Under the pieces are notes generated by a model. That model had not been told where the DNA came from. It searched no databases and saw only the letters and a list, made by a program, of their open reading frames with translations. From NCBI RefSeq assembly GCF_002234405.1, contig NZ_NMQT01000022.1:27153-91152 (forward strand): a stretch of DNA of 64,000 bases, written 5' to 3'. The translations under genes were made by a program, and so were the position numbers. Positions 16,071 through 23,756 of this stretch are shown here, piece after piece (positions within the stretch are counted from its first letter, which is position 1; each line of letters begins with the position of its first letter). Source of the stretch: Amycolatopsis thailandensis (GTDB taxonomy: Bacteria > Actinomycetota > Actinomycetes > Mycobacteriales > Pseudonocardiaceae).

Positions 16071-16132
16071 GATTCGAACTCACACTGGACGGGTTTTGAA
16101 TCCGTTGCCTCTGCCAGTTGGGCTACGGGGGC
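16059..16132 (-). tRNA. tRNA with anticodon CAA (Leu by anticodon), short variable loop
   Basis: The reverse strand folds as a 74-base cloverleaf. The acceptor stem is GCCCCCG/CGGGGGC, the D arm GCC...GGC, the T arm GTGAG-TTCGAAT-CTCAC and the discriminator A. The anticodon arm reads ACGGA-TTCAAAA-CCCGT, giving anticodon CAA. Leucine tRNAs normally carry a long variable arm, but only about five bases (CCAGT) lie between the anticodon and T stems. CCA is not encoded. The anticodon stem closes on an A-C mismatch. The recombinase remnant abuts its 3' end. Confidence 0.85.
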
Positions 16133-16306
16133 GGTGCCCGGTGAACTTTACGGGATCCCGGGACCACCCCTTCCGCCGGGCCCGGGAGTGTGACGACCGT
16201 CTGACGTGGTGAACGCCATCTCGCCGACTGGATCGTTCCCGGTAGGCTTCAGGTTCGCGGACAGTCCGCGAGCCGAACTGCCCGACGACCCTTCAGGAGG
16301 ACCCCG

Positions 16307-16918
16307 GTGACCGAGCAGGCTGCCGAGGCCAACGGTGCCGTCGCCGCACCCCAGCGGCGGGTGCTCGTGGCCGAAGACGAGGCCCTCATCCGTCTAGACC
16401 TCGTCGAGATGCTCCGCGAAGAGGGCTACGAGGTCGTCGGTGAGGCCGGGGATGGCGAGCAGGCCATCAACCTGGCCACCGAACTGAAACCCGACCTGGT
16501 GATTCTCGACGTCAAGATGCCCAAGCTCGACGGTATCGAGGCCGCTTCGAAGATCACCGGCGACCGGATCGCGCCGGTCGTCATCCTGACCGCGTTCAGC
16601 CAGCGCGACCTCGTCGAGCGGGCCAGGGACGCGGGCACGATGGCGTACCTGGTCAAGCCGTTCGCCAAGCGGGATCTGGTGCCGGCCATCGAGCTGGCCG
16701 TGAGCCGGTTCGCCGAACTCCAGGCCCTCGAGTCCGAGGTCGCGGGCCTCACCGACCGGCTCGAGACGCGGAAGGTGATCGACCGCGCCAAGGGACTGCT
16801 GATGAGCCGTCAGGGGCTCACCGAGCCCGACGCTTTCCGCTGGATACAGCGCACCGCGATGGACCGCCGGACCACGATGAAGGCCGTGGCGGAGGCCGTC
16901 GTCGAGAGCATCGGCTGA
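16307..16918 (+). CDS. pdtaR: ANTAR-domain response regulator, PdtaR type
   Basis: The 203-aa protein starts at a GTG after AGGAGG. Residues ~18-130 form a receiver (VLVAEDEALIRLDL, phosphoacceptor in LVILDVKMPKLDG, TAF, and the lysine in LVKPF). A short coiled linker follows, then a C-terminal ANTAR domain (KVIDRAKGLLMSRQGLTEPD, AFRWIQRTAMDRR). This is the layout of mycobacterial PdtaR (Rv1626), an RNA-binding antiterminator phosphorylated by the PdtaS kinase. No kinase gene is adjacent. A strong hairpin terminator follows its stop. Confidence 0.9.
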   Translation: MTEQAAEANGAVAAPQRRVLVAEDEALIRLDLVEMLREEGYEVVGEAGDGEQAINLATELKPDLVILDVKMPKLDGIEAASKITGDRIAPVVILTAFSQRDLVERARDAGTMAYLVKPFAKRDLVPAIELAVSRFAELQALESEVAGLTDRLETRKVIDRAKGLLMSRQGLTEPDAFRWIQRTAMDRRTTMKAVAEAVVESIG

Positions 16919-16934
16919 CGAGTACCCGCAGAAG

Positions 16935-16964
16935 GGCCACCTCCGGCGACGGAGGTGGCCTTTC
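16935..16964. terminator. Bidirectional terminator between pdtaR and the phosphatase gene
   Basis: GGCCACCTCCG (16935-16945) and CGGAGGTGGCC (16950-16960) pair perfectly around a GCGA tetraloop, followed by TTTCC on the forward strand. It lies between convergent genes and can serve both. Confidence 0.8.
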
Positions 16965-16968
16965 CGCT

Positions 16969-18186
16969 TTACAGGCCGCTTGCCGCCCGCATCACCCGAT
17001 AGACGTCGGTGTTCTCGACGGTGCCGCCCAACCTGGAGGAACCAGGGCCTTCGGCGGTGACCGGGGTGTCGGCGCCGGTGTGGTCGTGGGTCGTCCAGTC
17101 CACAGTGAACTGAAGCTTCGAACCCGGTACGCCGAACGGACCGTCCTGGTCGGGGTCGGTGTCCTCGGCGTCGTAATTCTCGATGCTCAGCCCGCCGGTC
17201 TCGTGGTCGCCGCCGATGATCACCAGCGTGTCGGGGTGCGCGCGGACGAAGCGCAGGACCTCGGCGATCGTGGCGTCGAGCGCGCGGCCGGCGTCGATCA
17301 CGCCGTGCGCGTTGTTCTCGTGCGACATCCCGTCGGTCCCTTCTTCCTCCAGGAAGAGGAAGAACCCGCGCGGATTCTTCGACAGCGTGTCCAGCGCCTT
17401 GCGTGCCATCTGCTGGAGCGGCACTCGCGGCGCGTACTTCCCGACGCCGTCCGGGCCGTAGTCGACCATGTCCTCGTTCGCGAACAGGCCGAGGATCCGG
17501 TTCGCCCTCGTGTTCCGCAGTTCGTCGCCGTCACGCACGTAGGTGTAGCCCGTTCGCTGCGCGCGTTCGACCAGGTTGCCGTAGGGACTGCGGCTCTCTT
17601 CGCCGGGTTTGTCGGGCCAGAGGCCGGGGTCCCCCTTCGGGTACCACCAGTCCTCGCCGCCGCCCAGCAGGACGTCCGGACGGCTGTCCTCGATGTACTG
17701 CTTCGCGATGTCGCTTTGTGAATCCCGGCTGGGCACGTGCGCCGCGAAGGCCGCCGGCGAGGCGCCCGTCACCTGCGCGGTGGTGACCAGGCCGGTCGAC
17801 TTCCCCGCCCGTTTCGCCCGTTCGAGGATCGTTTCCAGCGGACGTCCGCGGGTGTCCACCCCGACGGCGCCGTTGCGGGTTTTGTGCCCGGTCGCCAGGG
17901 CCGTGGCCGCCGCGGCCGAGTCGGTGACGACCTCGTCCTCGTCGTCGGACGAGGTCCGCACGAGGCCGGTGGCCGAGAGCCCGTCCATCGCCAGTTCGCC
18001 GTGTTTTCCTTTGAGCGCCAGCCGGAGCAGGTCGCGCTGACCGAGTCCGAGACCGTCGCCCTGGATGTAGATGATGTTGCGCGCCGAACGCGCCCCGGTT
18101 CCCGCCGTCGTCGTCTCCGCGACGGCGGCCGAACCGCCGCAGAGGACCACCAGAACCGTCGTCGCCGCCAGACCACGTCCGCGCAC
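16969..18186 (-). CDS. Alkaline phosphatase, secreted
   Basis: The product (405 aa from the GTG at 18184-18186, which has GGGAGG just upstream; an ATG at 18198 is the alternative) starts with a signal peptide (LAATTVLVVLCGGSAAVAE). It shows alkaline-phosphatase superfamily motifs: IIYIQGDGLG for the first metal site, VTDSAAAATALATG with the catalytic serine near residue 90, and GGDHETGGLSI and TTHDHTGADTPV for the zinc histidines. The usual EGGRID segment reads LEEEGTDGMSH. It should release phosphate from organic esters outside the membrane. An operator-like palindrome lies just upstream. Confidence 0.9.
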   Translation of the reverse strand: MRGRGLAATTVLVVLCGGSAAVAETTTAGTGARSARNIIYIQGDGLGLGQRDLLRLALKGKHGELAMDGLSATGLVRTSSDDEDEVVTDSAAAATALATGHKTRNGAVGVDTRGRPLETILERAKRAGKSTGLVTTAQVTGASPAAFAAHVPSRDSQSDIAKQYIEDSRPDVLLGGGEDWWYPKGDPGLWPDKPGEESRSPYGNLVERAQRTGYTYVRDGDELRNTRANRILGLFANEDMVDYGPDGVGKYAPRVPLQQMARKALDTLSKNPRGFFLFLEEEGTDGMSHENNAHGVIDAGRALDATIAEVLRFVRAHPDTLVIIGGDHETGGLSIENYDAEDTDPDQDGPFGVPGSKLQFTVDWTTHDHTGADTPVTAEGPGSSRLGGTVENTDVYRVMRAASGL

Positions 18187-18200
18187 ATCGCCTCCCATTA

Positions 18201-18219
18201 GTTAGGAACCTTTCCTAAC
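18201..18219. promoter_or_regulatory. Operator-like palindrome before the phosphatase gene
   Basis: GTTAGGAA (18201-18208) and TTCCTAAC (18212-18219) are perfect 8-bp inverted arms around CCT, about 15 bases upstream of the chosen start. The position over the leader or promoter suggests a repressor site. The protein is unknown; the TTAGG...CCTAA arms differ from an IdeR/DtxR box in the core. Confidence 0.6.
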
Positions 18220-18395
18220 AGAGAACTCACGCGAACGCCAGAAAAGCCCGTAAGTGATACCCACGGGCGGTGAGATCCAGACCACACGATCGGGTCGTGA
18301 CGATCTTCTCCCGGCTGGGTCTATGGAGTGTGGGAGCGAACGGGACACCGCGCACTTCCACCACAGGCAATGGAATCCGAACCGAGGAGATTGCG

Positions 18396-18863
18396 ATGAC
18401 GAACACCGCCACCACCGCCAAGCCGAGCTCGAACTCCGCCACCCCCGCCGCCGAGAACGGCGCGCTCGCCTCCACCCAGGGCGTCACCACGATCGCCGAC
18501 ACCGTCGTGCAGAAGGTCGCGGGCCTCGCGACCCGGGAGATCACCGGCGTCCACGCCCTCGGCGGCGGCGCCGTGCGTGCCTTCAACGCGCTGCGCGAGC
18601 GCATCCCGGGTGCCACCGCGTCCGCCGGGCAGGGCGTCTCCGTCGAGGTCGGCGAGCGTCAGGCCGCGGTCGACCTGCAGATCGTCGTCGAATACGGCGT
18701 CGCGATCGCGGATCTCGCCAAGTCGGTGCGCCGCAACGTGATCGGCGCGGTCGAGCAGATGACCGGGCTCGAGGTCGTCGAGGTCAACATCAACGTCTCC
18801 GACGTGCACATCCCGGGCGACGACGACGCCGACGAGAGCACCGAATCCACCCGCGTCCAGTGA
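18396..18863 (+). CDS. Asp23/Gls24 family envelope stress protein
   Basis: The 155-aa product starts at an ATG after GAGGAGATTGCG. After a flexible Thr/Ala/Ser-rich N-terminus it has the Asp23/Gls24 domain (GVTTIADTVVQKVAGLATRE, then VDLQIVVEYGVAIADLAKSV and GLEVVEVNINVSDVHIP), ending in an acidic tail. In Firmicutes Asp23 is tethered at the membrane by AmaP and supports the cell envelope. Here it opens a five-gene run with a second Asp23-type gene and an AmaP-like gene. Confidence 0.9.
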   Translation: MTNTATTAKPSSNSATPAAENGALASTQGVTTIADTVVQKVAGLATREITGVHALGGGAVRAFNALRERIPGATASAGQGVSVEVGERQAAVDLQIVVEYGVAIADLAKSVRRNVIGAVEQMTGLEVVEVNINVSDVHIPGDDDADESTESTRVQ

Positions 18864-18906
18864 CCACCGGCGCCGGCCAGCGCCCGACAAAGCAAGGAGA
18901 ACGTTC

Positions 18907-19083
18907 ATGAACGCCACCCATCTCGGCCTGCTGACCGGTCTCGTGCTCGGCGTGGCCGGCGCGTTCGGCGGCTTCGGCGCCTTCCTCGTCGTACTCGTCC
19001 TCGCCGTCCTCGGCCTGCTGGTCGGCCGGTTCCTCGACGGCAAGCTCGACCTGTCGGCCCTGGCCGGCCGCGACAGGGGCTGA
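18907..19083 (+). CDS. Small membrane protein of the Asp23 operon, DUF2273-like
   Basis: A 58-aa frame begins at ATG 18907 with AAGGAGAACGTTC ahead. It encodes a Gly/Ala/Leu-rich hydrophobic stretch (LLTGLVLGVAGAFGGFGAFL followed by VVLVLAVLGLLVGRFLDG) and a short charged tail, so one or two membrane passes. Small DUF2273-type proteins occupy this position in Asp23/AmaP operons. It lies five bases before the next gene and probably helps anchor the Asp23 proteins. Confidence 0.75.
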   Translation: MNATHLGLLTGLVLGVAGAFGGFGAFLVVLVLAVLGLLVGRFLDGKLDLSALAGRDRG

Positions 19084-19088
19084 CCGCC

Positions 19089-19475
19089 ATGACGACCATG
19101 ACCGCCGCCGCGCCGGACACGGACGGGCGCGGCGGGCTGACCGTGGCCGGCGGTGCCGTCGAGCGGATCGCCGCGCAGGCGATCACCGAACTCGACGGCA
19201 TCGGCGGCGCGGCCTCCCGGGTGCTCGGGATCGCGGTCGGCGGCGAGGACCTGGACCAGGGCGCCAAGGTGAGCGCGAACGTCACCGGCTCGACGGCCAC
19301 CCTGGACGTCCGGCTCTCGGTGAAGTACCCGCTCTCGGTCCGTGCCACCACGGAAACCGCGCGAAAGCACCTGCTCCGCCGCGTCGGCGAACTCTCGGGG
19401 CTGACCGTGACGCGGGTCGACATCACCGTCACGGCCCTGCACTCCGGGGAGACCGAAACGAGGAGGGTCCGATGA
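19089..19475 (+). CDS. Second Asp23/Gls24 family protein
   Basis: The 128-aa product has the Asp23 pattern GGLTVAGGAVERIAAQAI, then TATLDVRLSVKYPLSVRATT and GLTVTRVDITVTALH, but lacks the acidic tail of the first copy. It overlaps the next gene by four bases (ATGA), which implies translational coupling. Two different Asp23 paralogues in one operon may form mixed assemblies at the membrane. Confidence 0.88.
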   Translation: MTTMTAAAPDTDGRGGLTVAGGAVERIAAQAITELDGIGGAASRVLGIAVGGEDLDQGAKVSANVTGSTATLDVRLSVKYPLSVRATTETARKHLLRRVGELSGLTVTRVDITVTALHSGETETRRVR

Positions 19476-19999
19476 AACGACGCCCTCGCCGCACCGTCCC
19501 CGCCGTGCTCGTCGCCCTCCTGGTGCTCGCCGGCAGCGTGCTGGCCGCCGCCGTCGCGGTCCAGACGATCATCGGGGAGAAACCGTGGATCAGCTACGAC
19601 GCCGTCGCGTCCGCGCTGCACGGCACCCGATGGAGTGATCCGCTGACGGCGATCGTCGGCGGCGGAGTCGCGCTGATCGGCCTGCTGCTTCTCATGAGCG
19701 CGATCGTGCCGGGGAGGCCGACAGTGCTGCCGCTCGACGGCGGCCCGGACACCGGCGCTTCCCGGCGCAGCTACCGATCGACGCTCCGCGTCGCCGCGTC
19801 CACTGTGGACGGCGTCTCGGCGGCGAAGCTGAAGCTCAAGCGGCGTGCGATCGTCTCGGTCGTGACCACCGGGCGGACGAACACGGCGGGCCTCGCCGAC
19901 GCGGTCCGCGCCGCCATCGAGCACCGCCTCTCCCAGATCGGTCCCGCCACCGTTCCCGCCGTGCGGGTCCGGGTCAAGGCCACCAGGAGCGCGTCATGA
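19472..19999 (+). CDS. DUF6286 membrane protein of the Asp23 operon
   Basis: The 175-aa protein has two hydrophobic segments near the N-terminus (VPAVLVALLVLAGSVLAAAV and PLTAIVGGGVALIGLLLLMS) with a short extracytoplasmic loop containing KPWISYDAV. A cytoplasmic domain follows (RSTLRVAASTVDGVSAAKLK to AVRVRVKAT). This layout is that of DUF6286 proteins of actinobacterial Asp23 loci, whose soluble part resembles the AmaP/Asp23 fold. The gene overlaps both neighbours by ATGA. Confidence 0.8.
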   Translation: MKRRPRRTVPAVLVALLVLAGSVLAAAVAVQTIIGEKPWISYDAVASALHGTRWSDPLTAIVGGGVALIGLLLLMSAIVPGRPTVLPLDGGPDTGASRRSYRSTLRVAASTVDGVSAAKLKLKRRAIVSVVTTGRTNTAGLADAVRAAIEHRLSQIGPATVPAVRVRVKATRSAS

Positions 20000-20562
20000 G
20001 CGATCTCAACCGTCCCGCCAGGCTGAACCGCACTCTCCTGATCCTGACGGGGCTCGTGCTGATCGCCGGTGGCGCCTTCGCCGTCGGCACCCACTTCGGC
20101 AAGGTCCCGCTGCTCGCTCGCGACGCCACGCTCGTGCCCGGAACGGCCGCGCCGCCCGGGTGGGTCTGGTACGCCGTCGCCGGGGGTGCGGTCGTCGTCG
20201 GACTGCTGACGCTGCGCTGGCTCGTCGCGCAGCCCGTCCGCAAGCCGAAATCCCGCACCTGGCGCTTCGACCAGGACACCGGCCAGACCGCGTTGGCCGC
20301 GAGCACCGCTGTGGAACCGTTCGTGGCGGAGGTCGCGACCTATCCCGGCGTCCACGCCGCGCACGCCACGCTCGGCGGCACCCAGGACGCGCCGGTGCTG
20401 GCCGTGGTGCTGAGCGCCGAGCAGGACGGCGATCTGGCCGCCATCCGCGAGCGGGTCACCGAGGAAGGGCTGCCGCGGCTGCGCCAGGCTCTGGACCTCG
20501 GCGAGCTCCCGATGACCATCGAGTTCCGCTTCTCCGCCAAGTCCGGTCCCCGTATCAGTTAG
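19996..20562 (+). CDS. AmaP-like alkaline shock membrane anchor protein
   Basis: The 188-aa product has two membrane segments (TLLILTGLVLIAGGAFAVGT and WYAVAGGAVVVGLLTLRWLV) with an external loop between them. A cytoplasmic domain follows, ending in LDLGELPMTIEFRFS. That is the organisation of AmaP, the anchor that recruits Asp23. It ends the coupled operon 18396-20562, and the 70-base gap to the next gene may contain a new promoter. Confidence 0.8.
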   Translation: MSDLNRPARLNRTLLILTGLVLIAGGAFAVGTHFGKVPLLARDATLVPGTAAPPGWVWYAVAGGAVVVGLLTLRWLVAQPVRKPKSRTWRFDQDTGQTALAASTAVEPFVAEVATYPGVHAAHATLGGTQDAPVLAVVLSAEQDGDLAAIRERVTEEGLPRLRQALDLGELPMTIEFRFSAKSGPRIS

Positions 20563-20632
20563 CACCCATCCGCGGGGCTCACCGGCTCCGAACACCTCGT
20601 GAGAGGTGCGTAGGTGAGGGGAGCTGGACGCG

Positions 20633-21076
20633 ATGAGCGGTGGCCAAGCGGAGCTGGAAGCGGAACTCGACCGACTGTGCCGCCGGGTCGCCGGCGCCGC
20701 GGAAGTCACGCTCGACCTGCGGGACCTTCCCGAGCTACGCGACATCCGCTCCGTCGTCGCCGATCAGCTCGGCTTCGGCCGCGGCGAGGAGGAACCCCTC
20801 GGTGCCCTGCTGCTGGTGATAGACGAACTGGTGAGCAACGCGTACCGGCACACCGACAGACCAGGTGAACTGCGCGTCAACCGGCAGGTCCGCGGCTTCC
20901 TGGTCGAGGTCTCCGACGACGACCCCGACCTGGAAGTCTTGCGGTCCACCTCGGAAAGCGCGCACTACGGACTCCGGTTGATCCATCAGCTGACCCTCGA
21001 TTGGGGTTTCCGCGGCGAGCCGACCGGGAAAACGGTGTGGGCACTGGTTCCGGCCCAGCAGTACTACGAACGTTGA
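20633..21076 (+). CDS. Anti-sigma-factor-type ATPase (HATPase_c)
   Basis: The 147-aa protein has a single GHKL ATPase domain: an N box ALLLVIDELVSNAYRHTDRP, a degenerate G1 region (VEVSDDDPDLEV) and a G2 box HYGLRLIHQLTLDWGFRGEP ending TGKTVWA. This is the form of RsbW-like serine kinases and single-domain ATPases that bind sigma factors or anti-anti-sigma proteins. No sigma factor is adjacent. Its place after the Asp23 operon suggests a stress-response link. The G1 motif lacks the usual DxGxG, which may weaken ATP binding. Confidence 0.85.
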   Translation: MSGGQAELEAELDRLCRRVAGAAEVTLDLRDLPELRDIRSVVADQLGFGRGEEEPLGALLLVIDELVSNAYRHTDRPGELRVNRQVRGFLVEVSDDDPDLEVLRSTSESAHYGLRLIHQLTLDWGFRGEPTGKTVWALVPAQQYYER

Positions 21077-21087
21077 GGAGCGCCCGC

Positions 21088-22023
21088 ATGTCCACCGTCA
21101 CCCGTGCCGCCGACACCGTGCTCGACCGGACCCTGCTCGGCTACAGCAGCATCGGGCATTTCCTGCGACGCCGGTGGTGGCCCGAAGACCCCGCGCCGGA
21201 CGCGCTCGCGGGCAAGGTCGCCGTGGTGACCGGCGCGAAGGCAGGCTTAGGCAAGGCGACCGCCGTCGGACTGGCGAAACTGGGGGCGACGGTCCGGATC
21301 GCGGTCCGCGGCGACGGTGACGCCGCCCGCGCCGAGATCGAGCGGGCCGCACCCGGCGCGCGGATCGTCGTCGACCAGTGCGACGTGAGCCTGATTTCGT
21401 CCGTGCGCGATTACGCGAAAGACCTCGACGGCGAGATCGACGTCCTCGTGCACAACGCCGGCGTCATGCCGGCCGAGCGGACGGAAACGGCCGAGGGCAA
21501 CGAGGTCATGCTGGCCACGCACGTTCTCGGCCCGCATCTCCTCACCGCGTCGCTCCGGCCGAAACTCGCCGAGGGGGCGCGGGTGATCTGGGTCAGTTCC
21601 GGCGGTATGTACGGCCAGCCTCTGCGCACCGACGACCTCCAGTACCTCCACGGCGAGTACAAGCCCGCCGCCGGATACGCGCGCACCAAACGCATGCAGG
21701 TGGTGCTCGCCGAACTCTGGGCGGACGAGCTGGACGGCTCCGGGACCACCGTGCACAGCGCCCACCCCGGCTGGGCCGACACCCCCGGCGTCGCGACCTC
21801 CCTGCCGACGTTCCAGAAACTGACACGGCCGATCCTGCGGGACGCCGAGCAGGGCGCCGACACCTTCGTCTGGCTCGCCGCGGCCGACGAACCGGCCCGG
21901 TACAACGGGATGTTCTGGCACGACCGGGTCCAGCGGCCGACGCACTACCTCGGCAAGACCTGCGAAACCGCCGCGCAACGTCAGGAACTCTGGCAGGCCT
22001 GTGGGCGCTTGACCGGTCTCTAG
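21088..22023 (+). CDS. Short-chain dehydrogenase/reductase
   Basis: The 311-aa SDR begins at ATG 21088, with GAGGAG ten bases ahead and just 11 bases after the previous stop. A ~40-residue N-terminal extension precedes the Rossmann fold (VAVVTGAKAGLGKATAVGLA). It has the NAG motif (HNAGVMPAE), the catalytic serine in VSSGGMYG and YARTK (YxxxK). The arrangement resembles the retinol-dehydrogenase/DHRS12-like branch that acts on lipophilic alcohols or ketones with NAD(P). Substrate unknown. Confidence 0.88.
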   Translation: MSTVTRAADTVLDRTLLGYSSIGHFLRRRWWPEDPAPDALAGKVAVVTGAKAGLGKATAVGLAKLGATVRIAVRGDGDAARAEIERAAPGARIVVDQCDVSLISSVRDYAKDLDGEIDVLVHNAGVMPAERTETAEGNEVMLATHVLGPHLLTASLRPKLAEGARVIWVSSGGMYGQPLRTDDLQYLHGEYKPAAGYARTKRMQVVLAELWADELDGSGTTVHSAHPGWADTPGVATSLPTFQKLTRPILRDAEQGADTFVWLAAADEPARYNGMFWHDRVQRPTHYLGKTCETAAQRQELWQACGRLTGL

Positions 22024-22078
22024 GCCCTCGTCCAGGACCCGAATATCGACTGGCCGGGCGCGGTGAGGTTCTGTCAGG

Positions 22079-23158
22079 GTGACAGGCGTGACGCGACCAT
22101 TCCTTCCCGGCCTTGAGCTGTCCGAGCTGTTCTACACCGAAGTCGTCGCGCCGATCTTGGACAGCGAGCTGGCCGGGGTGCCGTACTCGGCGGCGTTGAT
22201 CGGCTGGGGTTCGGAGGTGCAGGGCTTCGACACCGCGCGCTCCACCGACCACGCCTGGGGGCCGCGAATGCAGCTGTTCCTTGGCAGCGCGGACTTCCTC
22301 GCCCGCCGCGACGAGCTGGACGCCTTGCTCGATCGTCGGCTGCCGCTCGAATTCCGTGGCTACCCGGTGCGCTTCGCCTTCCCGTCGGACGCGCCGGCTC
22401 GGCACTGGGTACACGTCGCCGATCTGCGGGAGTTCTTCACCGGGCAACTCGGTACGGATCCGGCCGGCGGTCTGTCGACTTCCACCTGGCTGACGGTGCC
22501 GACGCAGGTGCTGCGTGAGCTGACGGGCGGCGTCGTCTTCCACGATGGGCTGGGGTTGCTGGAACCTCACCGAAAGCTGCTCGCCTGGTATCCGGACGAC
22601 GTGTGGCGCTATGTCCTGGCGTGCCAGTGGATGCGCTTGTCACAGGAGGAGCCGTTCGTCGGTCGCTGCGGCGAGGTCGGCGACGAGTTGGGCTCCGCGG
22701 TGGTCGCCGCCCGGCAGGTCCGTGACCTGATGAAGCTGTGCCTGTTGATGAACCGGGTGTATCCGCCTTACAGCAAGTGGCTTGGCACCGCCTTCGCCGC
22801 GCTGCCCTGCGCCCAGGCGCTGACTCCGGACCTGTCCGGCGCGCTGTCCGCGCGAGTCTGGCGGGAACGTGAGCGGCACCTTTCCCGCGCCTACGAGATC
22901 GCCGCCCGGCTGCACAACGATCTCGGTCTCACCGAGCCGGTGGACGTGACGGTCCGCTACTTCCACGACCGGCCGTTCCGGGTTCTGGACGCCTACCGGT
23001 TCACCGACGCCCTGGTCGCGACGATCAGTGACTCGGCCGTGCGGGCCCTGCCCCCGGTCGGTGCGATCGATCAGTACGTCGACAGCACAGACGTCACCGA
23101 CCGTGGGCACGCGGAATTGCGCCGCCGCTACATCACCGGCCCCGGACTCGACCTCTGA
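22079..23158 (+). CDS. DUF4037 domain protein, nucleotidyltransferase-like
   Basis: The 359-aa protein starts at a GTG (a second GTG nine bases later is possible). The N-terminal part carries GWGSEVQGFDTARSTDHAWG, a nucleotidyltransferase-like signature with the acidic pair replaced in part (STDHAWGPRMQLF). A long helical domain follows, with ACQWMRLSQEEPFVGRCGEV and the terminal YVDSTDVTDR. This is the DUF4037 family, some relatives of which modify small molecules by nucleotidyl transfer. No signal peptide, and no functional partner nearby. Confidence 0.85.
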   Translation: MTGVTRPFLPGLELSELFYTEVVAPILDSELAGVPYSAALIGWGSEVQGFDTARSTDHAWGPRMQLFLGSADFLARRDELDALLDRRLPLEFRGYPVRFAFPSDAPARHWVHVADLREFFTGQLGTDPAGGLSTSTWLTVPTQVLRELTGGVVFHDGLGLLEPHRKLLAWYPDDVWRYVLACQWMRLSQEEPFVGRCGEVGDELGSAVVAARQVRDLMKLCLLMNRVYPPYSKWLGTAFAALPCAQALTPDLSGALSARVWRERERHLSRAYEIAARLHNDLGLTEPVDVTVRYFHDRPFRVLDAYRFTDALVATISDSAVRALPPVGAIDQYVDSTDVTDRGHAELRRRYITGPGLDL

Positions 23159-23391
23159 TCGGCCGGATCGGCCGGGAGATCCTCGGTCTTCCGGGGTGTC
23201 GGTCGCGGGTCCGCTCCGCCGAAGCCGGCCACCCGATCCCAGACCCAGTCGGTCATCACCTGCTCCCAGACCTCGTTCTCCGGCCAGTCCGGGTGCACTG
23301 CCTGGTCGGCCGCAGGCCGGACGCCCCAGCGGAGGTCGATCCGTCGATAACGGCCGGTCGGGGAGGCGGCGGCTGTTAGGGTCCCGGCCAT
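23128..23391 (-). CDS. Possible small protein, low confidence
   Basis: A reverse frame of 87 codons from the ATG 23389-23391 gives TGRYRRIDLRWGVRPAADQA and HPDWPENEVWEQVMTDWVWD. Third positions are G/C-rich and the composition is plausible, but there is no ribosome site and it shares its start position with the divergent lipoprotein gene (CATG). Its end overlaps the DUF4037 gene by about 30 bases. Without the frame the gap 23159-23389 would be mostly empty. Confidence 0.3.
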   Translation of the reverse strand: MAGTLTAAASPTGRYRRIDLRWGVRPAADQAVHPDWPENEVWEQVMTDWVWDRVAGFGGADPRPTPRKTEDLPADPADQRSSPGPVM

Positions 23392-23674
23392 GCGGGTGTG
23401 GTGCTTTGGCCTGGTCGTGGGCGCGAGTGTGCTGCTCGGCGCGTGCGCCGGGGGTGGGTCGGGAGCAGGCAAGGTGGTGCCCGCGCCGACCACGACGGCT
23501 CCGAAGACGGTGGCGACCGGCCCTTTGACGACCTCGACGCCGTCACCGCCGGAGACCCCGGCGACCACCACGACCCAGCTGACGCCGGACACGACCCGGA
23601 CCACGGCTCATCGCTCCACGACGACCGCGAAGCGGCCGACTACCCCGCGGCGTACTCCCACCCGGAGACGGTGA
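23390..23674 (+). CDS. Thr/Pro-rich lipoprotein
   Basis: The 94-aa product has a signal peptide with a clear lipobox (VVGASVLLGACAGGG, cysteine near residue 19). A low-complexity Thr/Pro-rich region follows (TTTAPKTVATGPLTTSTPSP to TAKRPTTPRRTPTRRR), so it should be a lipid-anchored, unstructured cell-surface peptide. There is no recognisable domain. GTTAGGG lies just upstream and the transcript may be nearly leaderless. Confidence 0.65.
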   Translation: MRVWCFGLVVGASVLLGACAGGGSGAGKVVPAPTTTAPKTVATGPLTTSTPSPPETPATTTTQLTPDTTRTTAHRSTTTAKRPTTPRRTPTRRR

Positions 23675-23756
23675 CGGCCGGTGACGGAGTTCGACCACGG
23701 TGTGAAAGCGATGTGTGCTGCTCAGGTGGACTGAGCGCGGCTGACAGACTGCTGGA

